Positions 1 through 11,634 of a stretch of 64,000 nt of DNA are shown piece after piece. Position 1 is the first letter of the stretch. Each line of letters starts with the position of its first letter. The notes beneath the pieces were generated by a model. That model searched no databases and was not told the DNA's origin. It saw only the letters and a list, made by a program, of their open reading frames with translations. This DNA comes from Elmis aenea (taxonomy: Eukaryota > Arthropoda > Insecta > Coleoptera > Elmidae). The position numbers and the translations under genes were made by a program. The DNA is taken from positions 70,084,108 to 70,148,107 of the forward strand of contig OX393577.1 in the NCBI GenBank assembly GCA_947652605.1, in the 5' to 3' direction.

Positions 1-983
1 TTTTACACAGTTTCTATGGCAAAGAATGTAGCATCTCAACATGTACAATTTTTCATTACTTGTAAATGTGTCCATAATTAGTGATGTGATAACAAATTTG
101 CTACAAAGACTATCGAATTATAAAACAGTACTATAATAGAGATTATAGCTCCTCTCACACTAAAGAATAATTCATCTAATTTAAGCAAACCTGTATCTCT
201 TATAATAAGCGATATCTCTACTGTAAATGTTATCTGAGACACCCTGTATATGAATTTATGTCACAAATATCGTCGTAAAGTGTTGGTAACCAAAGCACGT
301 GTTATTGGCTGCCCATCAGATGTAGATTATTTAAAAAATCAGACCTGCTAATAATTAATTACAGAAAAAAACTAAAAATTCATACGGTCCGAGACAAAAC
401 AAGATAATCGAAAAAAAGTTGGAATTTCAAGCAACATAGAAAAGTTTTATGCAATTTATTCTATGAAGATTTAACAAATGTATAATAAGATTATGTATCT
501 CATGCTTTCCAATAGTTTTTGTGAAAGGAAACTTTTTTGCAACTACCCTAATAATAGAGAATATAATTAATTTGTCTTACAAGTAGCTCAATTTTTGACC
601 CTACGCTAGCACCAAAACATTTATTCGAGAAATATTAGTTTAAGACAAAAACATACTCAATATTTTTTACTGGCAATTGATTTATCTACAAGAAAAAGTA
701 AAAATATAATTCTATTTGAAATAGTAAAGTCGCATATTGATTCTCGAAAATTAAATACTCTGTACATTTAAAAATAATTGTAGTTTATACAGCTAATGAA
801 TTAAAACAACTTTTGTGAATAAAACTTTTTTGTTACTTCCCTAATAACAAAGATAATTAATAATTTGTCTTAAATTAGCTTAATTTTTAACCCGTCGCAT
901 CCACCAGAATTTTTCTTTTAAAAACAAAAAACCGACACAGACGGCCGCTGCATACAAAAAGTACGCGACAGTCAAATAATAAT
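1..983. other. upstream flank of transporter array, no gene seen
   Basis: No open frame with coding character is visible. The stretch holds a diverged pair of direct repeats of about 95 bp (515-614 and 811-906) and, at 238-250, the motif ACACCCTGTATA, which is common at the ends of insect repeats. From about 984 the sequence becomes the conserved upstream block of gene A. Confidence 0.5.
515..906. repeat. diverged direct repeat pair
   Basis: Two segments, 515-614 and 811-906, share the order TTTTGTGAA, AACTTTTTTG, CCCTAATAA, TAATTTGTCTTA, then AGCT(C/T)AATTTTT, GACCC or AACCC and an ACCA or CACCA motif. They are in the same orientation about 295 bp apart. Their origin is unknown; they may be parts of an old repeat or a local duplication. 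Confidence 0.5.
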
Positions 984-1084
984 GAATAAATCAATCTATC
1001 AGGGTATCTAAAATAATTGATAATTCATACACTGAGTTAAAGATTGACGTTATTATAGATACATTGTAATATATTTATAAAGGA
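984..1084 (+). promoter_or_regulatory. conserved upstream block of transporter gene A
   Basis: This block is nearly identical to 6730-6834 before gene B and recognisably similar to 14812-14928 before gene C. Conserved parts include AATTCATACA, AATGA or CTGAGTTAAA, ATTGACG, TTAATAGAT and TTGTAAT. It ends in a TATA-like TTTATAAAGG at 1074-1083, about 37 bp before the ATG at 1120. Position and conservation suggest a core promoter; the start site itself is not visible. Confidence 0.45.
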
Positions 1085-1119
1085 TAGAACTGAATGCCAA
1101 ATAAATAATACCTGTTAAT

Positions 1120-4100
1120 ATGTCTGGTGCAGAGAGGTATGTTAGCATAATTTAATAATAACTGTAGATTTAATTTCTAAAACGCAAAGGTAAATAGGAC
1201 CGCAAATTGTAATTATTTGTATACCTACAGCGCTGTACTAAAGATATTAATAGGGATTAAGATAGCTCTAAGGAAGTAGGTATGTAGAGAAAAATATTTA
1301 AGAAGTGTTTCAATAAATATTACTTGACAAGAAATACTGTCAATTGCTCAACTGTGATTAATTTAAAATGTCAATTTTGTGTTTATCCATTGATTAATTA
1401 CGTATTATCAAGTTGACAGAGCACTACTACAAATAAATTAATGTCGTTTTAAAAATTCAGAACGACATCTCAGTTGTTTTTCCACAAATTTTGCAAGCTC
1501 ATGATTGTAATTTAAAAACCGTTAAAGTTATTAACACGAATATTTGTTTAAAGATATTTTTATTGTCCCTTAAAAATGTATGACTAAGGGATGGCTTAAT
1601 TTTCAGGGATCCAGATGATACAGATTATGATCCTCATCTTTATAGAGTAGTTGAACATCCCACTACGTAAGTATAAATAAAATTTGCATAAAAATTAACA
1701 AATACGTATGTCGTACTTATTTTATATCCATAAAATATTAAACATTAAATAGTTTTGATAAATTCTAGCCCTTGTTTGTCTATTAAACTTTCATTTAAAT
1801 TATACCCTTAGAACTGTTTCTATAGCTGAATAAATTGTTCTCAAATACTATCACGACTAGCTTAGATTCCTTCGTTCTCAGAAGACTGTCTAAATGTTGA
1901 AATAACTATTTATCAATCACCAGAAAAAGTTAATCTATTTATAAAACTAAACTTTAAAATCATTTGACATTGAGGTTTAGCCACAGGATCTCAAATTGTT
2001 CATACATTTATTAACTATATCTTTATACGTCTTTATACCAATTAATTAATTCTAGTTACAATTTAATTTAAACTTTTTTGTTATTATTACCTAAAGAATT
2101 ATTAATTTAATAGATATTAAGTTAGTTTAGTTAAAGATTAATATTATAAAAACGATGCAAAAAAGTTTGAGAAAAACTGTTTTGTATTAGTTCTGTAAAT
2201 GTTTTAAAACTATATTTCGCTTACAAGATAAATAAAACCAAGAACTTTTTCGCCACATAGTTTAAACTTGGCCTAAAATAAATAACCTACTTTGAGATTT
2301 TAATTATAATGAACATAGAATGATGAACTTTTAAAATATGTATAATTTTATTGAAAATCGCCAATTTTTCGAAAAGAAAAGAGGGTTTCTACAAGAAATC
2401 CGTTAAAAAAAATTAATAATTTTATTTAAACTTATGTATATTAATGCAGAAAGGAAACTCTGTTGTTTAAAGAATATTATTTTCCTGCAATTAAGTTATA
2501 CAATATAAAGATCTGGCCTGCAATAACATATTGTTTTGGACCCTTGTACTCGGTCTTAAAGACGGAACATTTATTACAGCTAGATAGAGTAAAGGCCAGA
2601 TACCTTAAGAAAGTTTTGGGCCTGCCGAAGAATGCAATTAACACTTTCACGTTCCATTTAGCCAATACAAACACGATGGGAGAAGAGATCATAGATAGGT
2701 TTAAAGGCGTAACAACTCGAGTTCCGAAAGAATACAAACAAATAATGGAAGAAAAAAATATGAGGTTTTGTGGTAGAGAGCTTCACTGAGGGACCGGCTT
2801 TCAAATCTCAAGGTTGGGCAGGTTCAAACTATAAACAGAGACACCTAGTAACATGTGTCACCCTTCATGGATACCACCATCTAATATGCAACAATCCACT
2901 CTTCCATCACGCAGAGGAGCACTGTACATGCCGTCTGTGTAACCGCCAAGCAGACAGGTACCACCTAATAAAATGCGAGGAATGAAGGAGCCGGTCGCTA
3001 ACACAATTCATTAAAGACTTATCCAATAAATAAAAATGACTATAATAAATACAATATTGTACTGTGATAATTAATTAATAATAATTAATTATAATAATGG
3101 TAAAGTAGATTAAATATTTTATTAAATTTTTCTGCATCTGTTGTGAGGCGAAATAAGGATATATTATGAAAGATATATTATTAGAATATTATTTTCTAGA
3201 AATGTGGAAACAGCAACCCATCTCCTTAAGGGATGCCTAGGCACTGGAATATTAGCAATGTCAGAAGCTTTTAAAAATGCTGGAATGGTGGTCGGTTTAA
3301 TAGGAACTCTATTCATAGGATGGCTTTGTACATACGGTCTTCATATTTTAGTGAGTTATTGTCCATAACTTCATATTTATATCATCACATACGAAAGCTC
3401 TATTATTGTTTATCTGAGTTAGGAAATGCATAACTTTTTATTTTTTATAGGTCGATGCCGCATACATTTTATGCAAACGACATCAATTACCTCTTTTAAC
3501 TTATCCAGAATCCATGAAACTTTCCTTACAAACTGGACCAGAGTGTCTGAGAAAATGTGCAAGAGCTTCAGCGTAAGTCAAGTGGGAATAAAAAATGATT
3601 ACTATTTATTATATTGTATCTAACCTGGGCCCACTTGTTAAAATCTTTAGTACTTATTCCAAGCTTAGCTATAAACAAAAAACAAATAAATTTTGGCTAT
3701 CTTAGTAAGTGCTTGGCTTTTCTTGCAACTTAAGTTCATTAATAGTTAAAAAAAAAAAAACACATTTAGTTAATAAACGTTTTGTTTACCGCTTCATACG
3801 TTTTATTTTGTCCAATTATACGCAAACACAGTTTGCGCATTAAGGAACTAAAGCTAATAGCAACACATCATTTAAGTTTTTCGTACATAGATAAATTATC
3901 TCACTTCTTTGTTTTTGTCTTTTAGGATAATAGTCGACGTATTTCTAATAATCTATCAAATTGGCACATGTTGCGTTTATGTCGTATATGTGGGAGTTAA
4001 TCTCAAAGGAGTCATAGATCAACACCTTTCATCCCCTCTCCGTTTGGAATATTACATATTGGCCGTATTCATACCGCATTTGCTCATTATGTCAATTCGC

Positions 4101-5547
4101 AACTTAAAGATTTTGGCTCCATTTTCAATACTGGCTAATGTTTTGACCCTGGTAGCTATTGGAGTAATATTTTACTACATCTTCAACGAACCATTGGATA
4201 GTTTTTCCGATAGAAGATTAACAGGGCAATTTTACTACTTTCCGCTGTTTTTTGGGACTGTGCTTTTTTCTGTAGATCCTGTGGGAGTAGTAAGTATTTT
4301 TTTTTCTTCGGAGAGGCTACAAAGAGCACCAAAAAGTTAGCGACACTTAATTTATTATGTTATTTGTGTAGCATAAGCAATATATCTTTAAGGCAATTTT
4401 GGGGAGATAACCCATTACCGATAATTTATTGTAGCATATTTCACCCTAATTCATATTTTAGATAATAATGCTTGAAAACAAAATGAAAACTCCTAAATCC
4501 TTCGGTACTCCCTTGGGTGTGCTCAACGTGTCAATGTTCTTTGTAACTGTATTGTATGTTATTGTTGGCTTTCTTGGTTACTGGAAATATGGTGAAGATA
4601 TTAAACCCTCCATAACGCTTAATCTTCCCCAAACTGAAGTGTAAGCGCTGCAAAAACACCAACGATCAATGCACTTTGTAAATTAAAAACTCGTTTTAGC
4701 TTGGCGCAAGTAATTAATTGGTTATTGGTGATTTGTATATTCATTTCGTTCGGTTTGCAAGGCTATGTTCCTATCGATATCTTATGGAATGGATATATTT
4801 TGAAATGTTTGGAAAATAAAGAAAGTCAGCACTTGTTGTTATGGGAGTTTGTGCTACGCTATGGGTTAGTTGTATTCAGTTGTAAGTGCAAAATTTTTAA
4901 CTTATATTTAACTGTGTTGATGTATCATTTAGATTTAGAACACCTATCTTGCTCGGCCACCTTTTACGTACAAGGTACCATGCAACAGGATTTACATGGC
5001 TTAACAACTTGCTATTCAGATTATTTTTAATTGAAAAGCTTTAAAGAACATAGATTCGATCTACAAGGTATTGTAAAGGATATTATAAAAAAAGACACGC
5101 ATTTTCAGTCTCTTATTAAAATAATTATGTAATCAGTTAATAATTTCTAATTTTATTACTAAAAATTATACGTAAGTTTAAGCTCAAAATTGTCCCAAGA
5201 ACAAGTTGTTAACTTATGTTCGTCCACGGTCTACGTAAAAATTATGGCCGTCTTACATTTTACCCCCAACCTAATAAGTAGTTAAATATATTTTTGTTGT
5301 AGTTGCCATGGCCCTATCGGTACCACTGCTTGGGTTAATTATTTCCTTAATGGGAGCCTTTTGCTTGTCCGCTCTTGGGCTAATTTTCCCCGCTATCATA
5401 GACATATGCTGTAGGTGGCCTGCAAAATTTGGTCGCTGTAAATGGTTGTTCGTTAGAGATATTATATTTATTCTCTTCGGCCTATTGGGACTATTGTCTG
5501 GTACCTTCAGTTCGATATCGGAAATGGTACATGAACTTAGTAAATAA
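1120..5547 (+). CDS. SLC36-like proton-assisted amino acid transporter, copy A
   Basis: Eight coding exons join in frame: 1120-1136, 1607-1666, 3200-3350, 3451-3572, 3926-4289, 4462-4640, 4700-4881, 5303-5547, giving 439 aa. The protein belongs to the SLC36/Aa_trans family (pathetic-like), which moves small amino acids with protons, or acts as a lysosomal amino acid sensor. A short acidic N-terminus (about 26 aa, with DPDDTDYDPHLY) precedes about 10-11 hydrophobic segments. Family marks are KGCLGTGILAM in TM1, TYGLHIL, CCVYVVYVGVNLK, LAPFSILAN, LENKMKTP and YVPIDILW. Oddities: the usual LAMP of TM1 reads LAMS, and the usual FALE motif reads FSVD. The start is the first ATG, and it is shared with B. 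The ancestor of intron 2 has received a non-LTR fragment. It is close to copy B, especially in the 3' third. Exact substrate unknown. Confidence 0.9.
2485..3182 (+). mobile_element. 5'-truncated non-LTR retrotransposon fragment in intron 2 of gene A
   Basis: The insert is about 698 bp and is flanked by a 14-bp target-site duplication AGAATATTATTTTC (2471-2484 and 3183-3196). Gene B has only one copy of this site (around 8280-8293), so the empty site is visible. The insert encodes the C-terminal end of a LINE reverse transcriptase in two frames: one segment with VLKTEHLLQLDRVKARYLKK, then after a frameshift one ending with the CxxC...H...C zinc knuckle CRLCNRQADRYHLIKC, followed by an AT-rich TTAATAATAA-like 3' tail. 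It is inactive. Clade is uncertain (I, R1 or Jockey-like). Confidence 0.8.
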
Positions 5548-5607
5548 AATTAAGCCATGATCTACCGTAGTTAGTTTTGTATGTTATACATTTATTGATG
5601 AAACTTT

Positions 5608-5613
5608 AATAAA
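5608..5613 (+). terminator. poly(A) signal of gene A
   Basis: AATAAA lies 61 bp after the stop codon. The same signal in the same context occurs after gene B at 11105-11110. Confidence 0.55.
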
Positions 5614-6278
5614 CGATATACGTAAAAGTAATACAAGTTTATTTGTGTAGTTACAGGTAAAGTCTATTGCAAACGTATTTTTGTTTTAATAACTCTTTGA
5701 ATATTAATCTTAAATTCAATAATTTTGCGATAATCACAGACTAAGGGTAGTTTCTAGACTTGAAACTTGGTCCTAAAGAATATCATTTAGTTGTAAATGT
5801 CCTGTTTAAAACTATGAATTTAAATAAAATTTATAATTGAGGTTCTGGCAGATCAGTGTACTTATTAAAAAAAAAACTAAATTCAGAACGAAAACTATCA
5901 ACACCTGATAATTTATTAGTGTGGTTTTGCCTTAGCTCGCTCCTCCACCAAAATCGAAGATTATTGTGACGGATCGAAGGTGGCTTCTACGAGAGTCGGC
6001 TTGTGAACCACGTTGCGTGAAAGCGCTAATACTTTCACCATCGTAACTGGCTGGGCACGTGAAGGTCTGCAGTCCTGGTGTGGGATAACTCTACGTTGTT
6101 TTACTCATCTTAACTTAGGTATAGGTTACTGTGATCATAAATAAAACACCAATACTTTTAATAACATATTGCTAAAATAAATGCAGTCGACGTTATAAAA
6201 TTTACCATTACTGAATTTCTTTTAACATTTATTTGTGATTCGTGAATGCAACGTTTGACGAAGTAGAGTACGGGAGTA

Positions 6279-6460
6279 CACCGGGTTTCATATAGCGACT
6301 ACGCTAAGCATAAAGCTCAAAGCAAATCTGCCAGCCACCCAACGTGAAGGAGGTTCACCAGGTTTCATCCAGCGACTACGCCAAGCATAAAGCTCAAAGC
6401 AAATCTGCCAGCCATCCGACGTAAAGGAGGTTCACCAGTTTTCATCCAGCGACTAAACCA
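6279..6460. repeat. 77-bp minisatellite 3' of gene A
   Basis: About 2.3 units of 77 bp start at 6279, 6356 and 6433. Each unit runs CACC(A/G)GGTTTCAT, AGCGACTACGC, AAGCATAAAGCTCAAAGC, AAATCTGCCAGCCA and ends near AAGGAGGTT. A matching array lies 3' of gene B, so it was part of the duplicated unit. Confidence 0.75.
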
Positions 6461-6729
6461 TTGCCTGTAGACAAAAAATGTAAAAACCAATTTTGTAGAG
6501 AATTTTACGTTCTATTATAAAGCTTGCTACCTGCAAGCTTTTACGATAATTTATATTTTCAACGATAGCCTTTTAAATACAGAAGTGTAAAAAAAATCAA
6601 GTTAGTGTTATATCTGTTTAGCATTAGATTTTAGGAAATACTTTAACTTGCAATTTTTCTTAGAAAAAGGTCCTCTATTGTTTGCACCAATAACGGGAAC
6701 ACCTTGTATATATATTCTACTTTTAAACT

Positions 6730-6834
6730 GAATAAATCAATCTATCAGGGTATCTAAAATTATTGATAATTCATACACTGAGTTAAAGATTGACGTTATT
6801 AATAGATACATTGTAATATATTTATAAAGGATAG
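6730..6834 (+). promoter_or_regulatory. conserved upstream block of transporter gene B
   Basis: Nearly identical to the block before gene A, including the TATA-like TTTATAAAGG at 6821-6830. It lies the same distance from the start codon at 6867. Probable core promoter by position and conservation. Confidence 0.45.
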
Positions 6835-6866
6835 CAGTTGATGCCAAATAAATAATACCTGTTAAT

Positions 6867-9800
6867 ATGTCTGGTGCAGAGAGGTATGTTAGCATAATTT
6901 AGTAATAACTGTGGATTTAATTTATAAAACGCAAAGGTAAATAGGACCGCAAATTGTAATTGTTGATATACCTGCAGCGCTGTACTAAAAATATTAATAG
7001 GGATTAAGGAAGTATGTAGAAAATATTTAAGAAGTGTTTTAATAAATATTACTTGACAAGAAATACTGTCAACTGCTCAACTGTGTAATTTAAAAAGTCA
7101 ATTTTTTGTTTTTCCATTGATTAATCACGTATAATCAAGTTGACAGGACACTACTACAAATAAATTTGGTTTAAAAAATCAGAACGACATCTCGGATGTT
7201 TTTGCACAAATTTTGCAAGCTCATGATTGTAATTTAAAAACCGTTAAAGTTATTATCACGAATATTTGTTTAAAGATATTTTTATTGTCCCTTAAAAATG
7301 TTTGACTAAGGGATGCCTTAATTTTCAGGGATCCAGATGATACAGATTATGATCCCCATCTTTATAGAGAAACCGAACATCCCACTACGTAAGGATAAAT
7401 AAAATTTGAATAAACATTAACAACTCAGTATGTTGTATTTATTTTATATCCATAAAATATTAATCATTAAATAGTTTTGATAAATTCTAGTCATTGTTTG
7501 TCTTTTAAACTCATATAAATTATACCCTTAGAACTGTTTCTATAGCTGAATAAATTGTACTCAATTACTATCAGGACTAGCTTAGATTCGTTCAGTTTCA
7601 GAAGATTGTCTAAATGTTGAAATAACTATTTTTAAATTGCCAGAAAACGTTCATCTATCAACAAAACTAAACTTTTTTAAAATCATTTTACATTAAGGTT
7701 TAGCCACAGAATCTAAAATTGGCCATCTATTTATTAATTATATCTTTATACGTCTTTATACCAATTAATTTAATCTAGTTACAATTTAATGTAAACGTTT
7801 TTGTTATTATTACCTAAAGAATTATTAATTTAATAGATATTTAGTTGGTTTAGTTAAAGTTTAATTATAAAAACAATGCAAAAAAGTTTATGAAAAAAAC
7901 TGTTTTGTAAGGTCTGTAAATGTTTAAAAACTATATTTCGCTTACAAGATGAATAAAACCAAGATCATATTCGCGACATAGTTTAAACTGGTCCCAAAAT
8001 AAATAACCCACTTTGAGATTTTAATTATAATGAACAAAATGATGAACTCTCCAAATATCTATAATTTTATTGAAAATCGCCAATGTTTTCGAAGGATCTG
8101 TTGTAAAAATGCCGGATCAGTTTCAATGTTGTACTTTTTTTGTCAGTAGCAATCTAATTATGGATATATGGACTGCTATTGATGAAAAGAAAAGAGTGTT
8201 TCTACGAGAAATTCGTTGAAATTTTTTTTTTATTAAACTTAAATATATTAATGCAGAAAGGAAACTCTGTTGTTTAAAGGATATTATTTTCTAGAAATAT
8301 GGAAACAGCAGTCCATATACTTAAGGGATGCCTAGGCACTGGATTATTAGCAATGTCAGAAGCTTTTAAACATGCTGGAATGCTAGTCGGTTTCATTGGA
8401 ACTCTAATTATAGGATGGCTTTGTACATACGGTCTTCATATTTTAGTGAGTCATTGTCCATAACTTCATATTTATATTATTACGTACGTAAGCTCTATTA
8501 ATGTTTATCTGAGGTAGGAAATGCATTACTTTTTATAGGTCGACTCTACATACATTTTATGTAAACGACATCGAATACCTCTTTTAACTTATCCAGAATC
8601 CATGAGACTTTCCTTACAAACCGGACCAGTGTGCCTGAGAAAATGTGCAAATGCTTCAGCGTAAGTCAAGCGGAAATAAAAACGATTACTATTTATTATA
8701 TTGTGTCTAACCTATTCCAAGTTTAGCAGGCTATAAACCAAAAACAGCTAAATTTGGGCTATCTTAGTAAGTGCTTGGCTTTTCTTGCAATTTAAGTTCT
8801 TTAACAGTTCCAAAAAAAAAAAAAATTTTGTTAACAAACGTTTTGTTTACCGTTTCATACGTTTTCTTCTGTCTAATTATACGCAAACACAGTTTGCGCA
8901 TTGAGGAATTAAGGCCAATAGCAACCAGAGCTGGGCAAAGCACCGACCCAAAGTGCTTGAAGCACCGAGCATTCAAGCACTTGTGTAAGTGCTTGATCTA
9001 ATTAAGCAGTAAGTACTTTGGTTTTTAAAAATGCTTAAAAGCATCAAGCACTGACCCAAGTGCTTAAAAAAATTAAGCAGCAAGCATTGAGCATTTTGGA
9101 AATGCTTAAGAGAAATTTAAAACTTAAACAGTCTTGTAGCATAATTGTTAAGGATTAAATACTATGCAGTAAGCATATATAAATTTAAAAAATGCTTATT
9201 AAGCACTGTCTTTCTAAAGTGCTTAATAAGTACCAAGTGTTCAAGAAAGTGCTTGGTGCTCTAAGCATCGAGCATCTGTTTTAGAAAGTGCTCCAAGCAT
9301 TGTGCTCGAAGCATTAGAAGTGCTTAAAAAATTATTGCAAGTAGTAAGCATTCAAGCATTGCCCAGCTCTGATAGCAACACATCATTTAAGTTTATCGTA
9401 CATAGATAAATTATTTTACTTCTTTGTTTTTGTCTTTTAGGATATTAGTGGACGTATTTCTAATAATCCTACAAGTTGGCTCATGTTGCGTTTATGTCGT
9501 ATATGTGGGAGTTAATCTCAAAGGAGTCATAGATCAACACCTTTCGTCCCCTATCGCCGTGGAATATTACATATTGGCCACATTCATTCCGCATTTGCTC
9601 ATTATTTCAATTCGCAACTTAAAGATTTTGGCTCCATTTTCAATACTGGCTAATATTTTGACTATGATAGCTATTGCAGTAATAATGTATTACATCTTCA
9701 GGGAACAGTTGGATAGTTTTTCCGATAGAAGATTAACAGAACAATTTTACTTCTTTCCGCTGTTTTTTGGGACTGTGCTTTTTTCTGTAGATCCTGTGGG

Positions 9801-11044
9801 AGTAGTAAGTATATATTTTTTCTTCATACAGGCTACAAGGAGCATAAAAAAGACACATAAAACGACACTTATTTTGTTATGTTATCTGTCTAGCATGAGC
9901 AATTTTGGAGAAGATAACCCATAACCGTTAATTTATTGTAGCATATTTCACCTTTTAGATAATAATGCTTGAAAACAAAATGAAAACTCCTAAATCCTTC
10001 GGTACTCCCTTGGGTGTGCTCAACGTGTCAATGTTCTCTGTAACTGTATTGTATGTTATTGTTGGCTTTCTTGGTTACTGGAAATATGGTGAAGATATTA
10101 AACCCTCCATAACGCTTAATCTTCCCCAAACTGAAGTGTAAGCGCTGCAAAAACACCAACGATCAATGCACTTTGTAAATTAAAAACTCGTTTCAGCTTA
10201 GCGCAAATAATTAATTGGTCATTGGTGATTGCGATATTCATTTCGTACGCTTTGCAAGGCTATGTTCCTATCGATATCTTATGGAGTGGATACATTTTGA
10301 AATGTTTGGAAAAAAGAGAAAGCCAGCACTTGTTGTTATGGGAGTTTTCGCTACGTTATGGGATAGTTATATTCAGTTGTAAGTGCAAAATTTTTAACTT
10401 ATATTTAACTGTGTTGATGTATCATTTAGATTTAGAACACCTATCTTGCTCGGCCACCTTTTACGTACAAGGTACCATGCAACAGGATTTACATGGCTTA
10501 ACAACTTGCTATTCAGATTATTTTTAATTGAAAAGCTTTAAAGAACATAGATTCGATCTACAAGGTATTGTAAAAGATATTATAAAAAAAGACACGCATT
10601 TTCAGTCTCTTATTAAAATAATTATGTAATCAGTTACTAATTTCTAATTTTATTACTAAAAATTATACGTAAGTTTAAGCTCAAAACTGTCCCAAGAACA
10701 AGTTGTTAACTTATGTTCGTCCACGGTCTACGTAAAAATTATGGCCGTCTTACATTTTACCCCCAACCTAATAAGTAGTTAAATATATTTTTGTTGTAGT
10801 TGTCATGGCCCTATCGGTACCACTGCTTGGGTTAATTATTTCCTTAATGGGAGCCTTTTGCTTGTCCGCTCTTGGGCTAGTGTTCCCCGCTGTCATAGAC
10901 ATATGCTGTAGGTGGCCTGCAAAATTTGGTCGCTGTAAATGGTTGTTCATTAGAGATATTATATTTATTCTCTTCGGCCTATTGGGACTATTGTCTGGTA
11001 CCTTCAGTTCGATATCGGAAATGGTACATGAACTTAGTAAATAA
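6867..11044 (+). CDS. SLC36-like proton-assisted amino acid transporter, copy B
   Basis: Eight exons join in frame: 6867-6883, 7329-7388, 8295-8445, 8539-8660, 9441-9804, 9959-10137, 10197-10378, 10800-11044, giving 439 aa, the same length and intron phases as copy A. Same family marks: KGCLGTGLLAM, TYGLHIL, CCVYVVYVGVNLK, LAPFSILAN, LENKMKTP, YVPIDILW. It shares with A the LAMS (for LAMP) change in TM1 and FSVD in place of FALE, so these changes predate the duplication. Exons 6 and 8 differ from A at only one and about three or four residues, while exons 3-5 and 7 differ more. Intron 4 carries a hAT-type insertion absent from A. No stop or broken splice site is seen, so it looks functional. 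The substrate is not predictable. Confidence 0.9.
8936..9371. mobile_element. non-autonomous hAT-type element (436 bp) in intron 4 of gene B
   Basis: Terminal inverted repeats CAGAGCTGGGCAA and its complement TTGCCCAGCTCTG bound the element, and it is flanked by a perfect 8-bp duplication ATAGCAAC (8928-8935 and 9372-9379). Gene A has the single, unoccupied ATAGCAAC at 3857-3864 in the same intron. The inside has no transposase but is packed with AAGCACT/AGTGCTT-type motifs in both orientations. TIR start and 8-bp duplication are hAT hallmarks. Confidence 0.88.
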
Positions 11045-11634
11045 AATTAAGCCATGATCTACCGTAGTTAGTTTTGTATGTTACACATTTATTGATGAAA
11101 CTTTAATAAACGATATACGTAAAAGTAATACAAGTTTATTTGTGTAGTTACAGGTAAAGTCTATTGCAAACGTATTTTTGTTTTAATAACTCTTTGAATA
11201 TTAATCTTAAATTCAATAATTTTGCGATAATCACAGACTAAGGGTAGTTTCTAGACTTGAAACTTGGTCCTAAAGAATATCATTTAGTTGTAAATGTCCT
11301 GTTTAAAACTATGAATTTAAATAAAATTTATAATTGAGGTTCTTGCAGATCAGTGTACTTATAAAAAAAAAAAACTTAATTCAGAAAGAAAACTATCAAC
11401 ATCTGATAATTTATTAGTGTGGTTTTGCCTTAGCTCGCTCCTCCACCAAAATCGAAGAGTATTGTGACGGATCGAAGGTGGCTTCTACGAGAGTCGGCTT
11501 GTGAACCAGGTTGCGTGAAAGCGCTAATACTTTCAAGATCGTAGCTGGGCACGCGAAGGTCATTCCTGCATTCCTGGTGTGTGATAACACTACGTTGTTT
11601 TACTCATCTTAACTCAGGTATAGGTTACTGTGAT

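Larger units (their letters stand above)
5548..6866. other. 3' flank of gene A and spacer to gene B
   Basis: Holds a probable poly(A) signal AATAAA at 5608-5613, then AT-rich sequence (about 5697-5870) that recurs 3' of B and, decayed, upstream of C. A more GC-rich patch follows (5920-6125), then the 77-bp minisatellite (6279-6460). From 6730 the upstream block of gene B begins. No coding potential is seen. Confidence 0.6.

Noticed and set aside
4701..5030. Read-through of gene A exon 7 into intron 7 as a separate protein
   Set aside because: A GTAAGT donor at 4882 and the in-phase acceptor at 5302 restore the conserved transporter C-terminus; gene B has the same layout.
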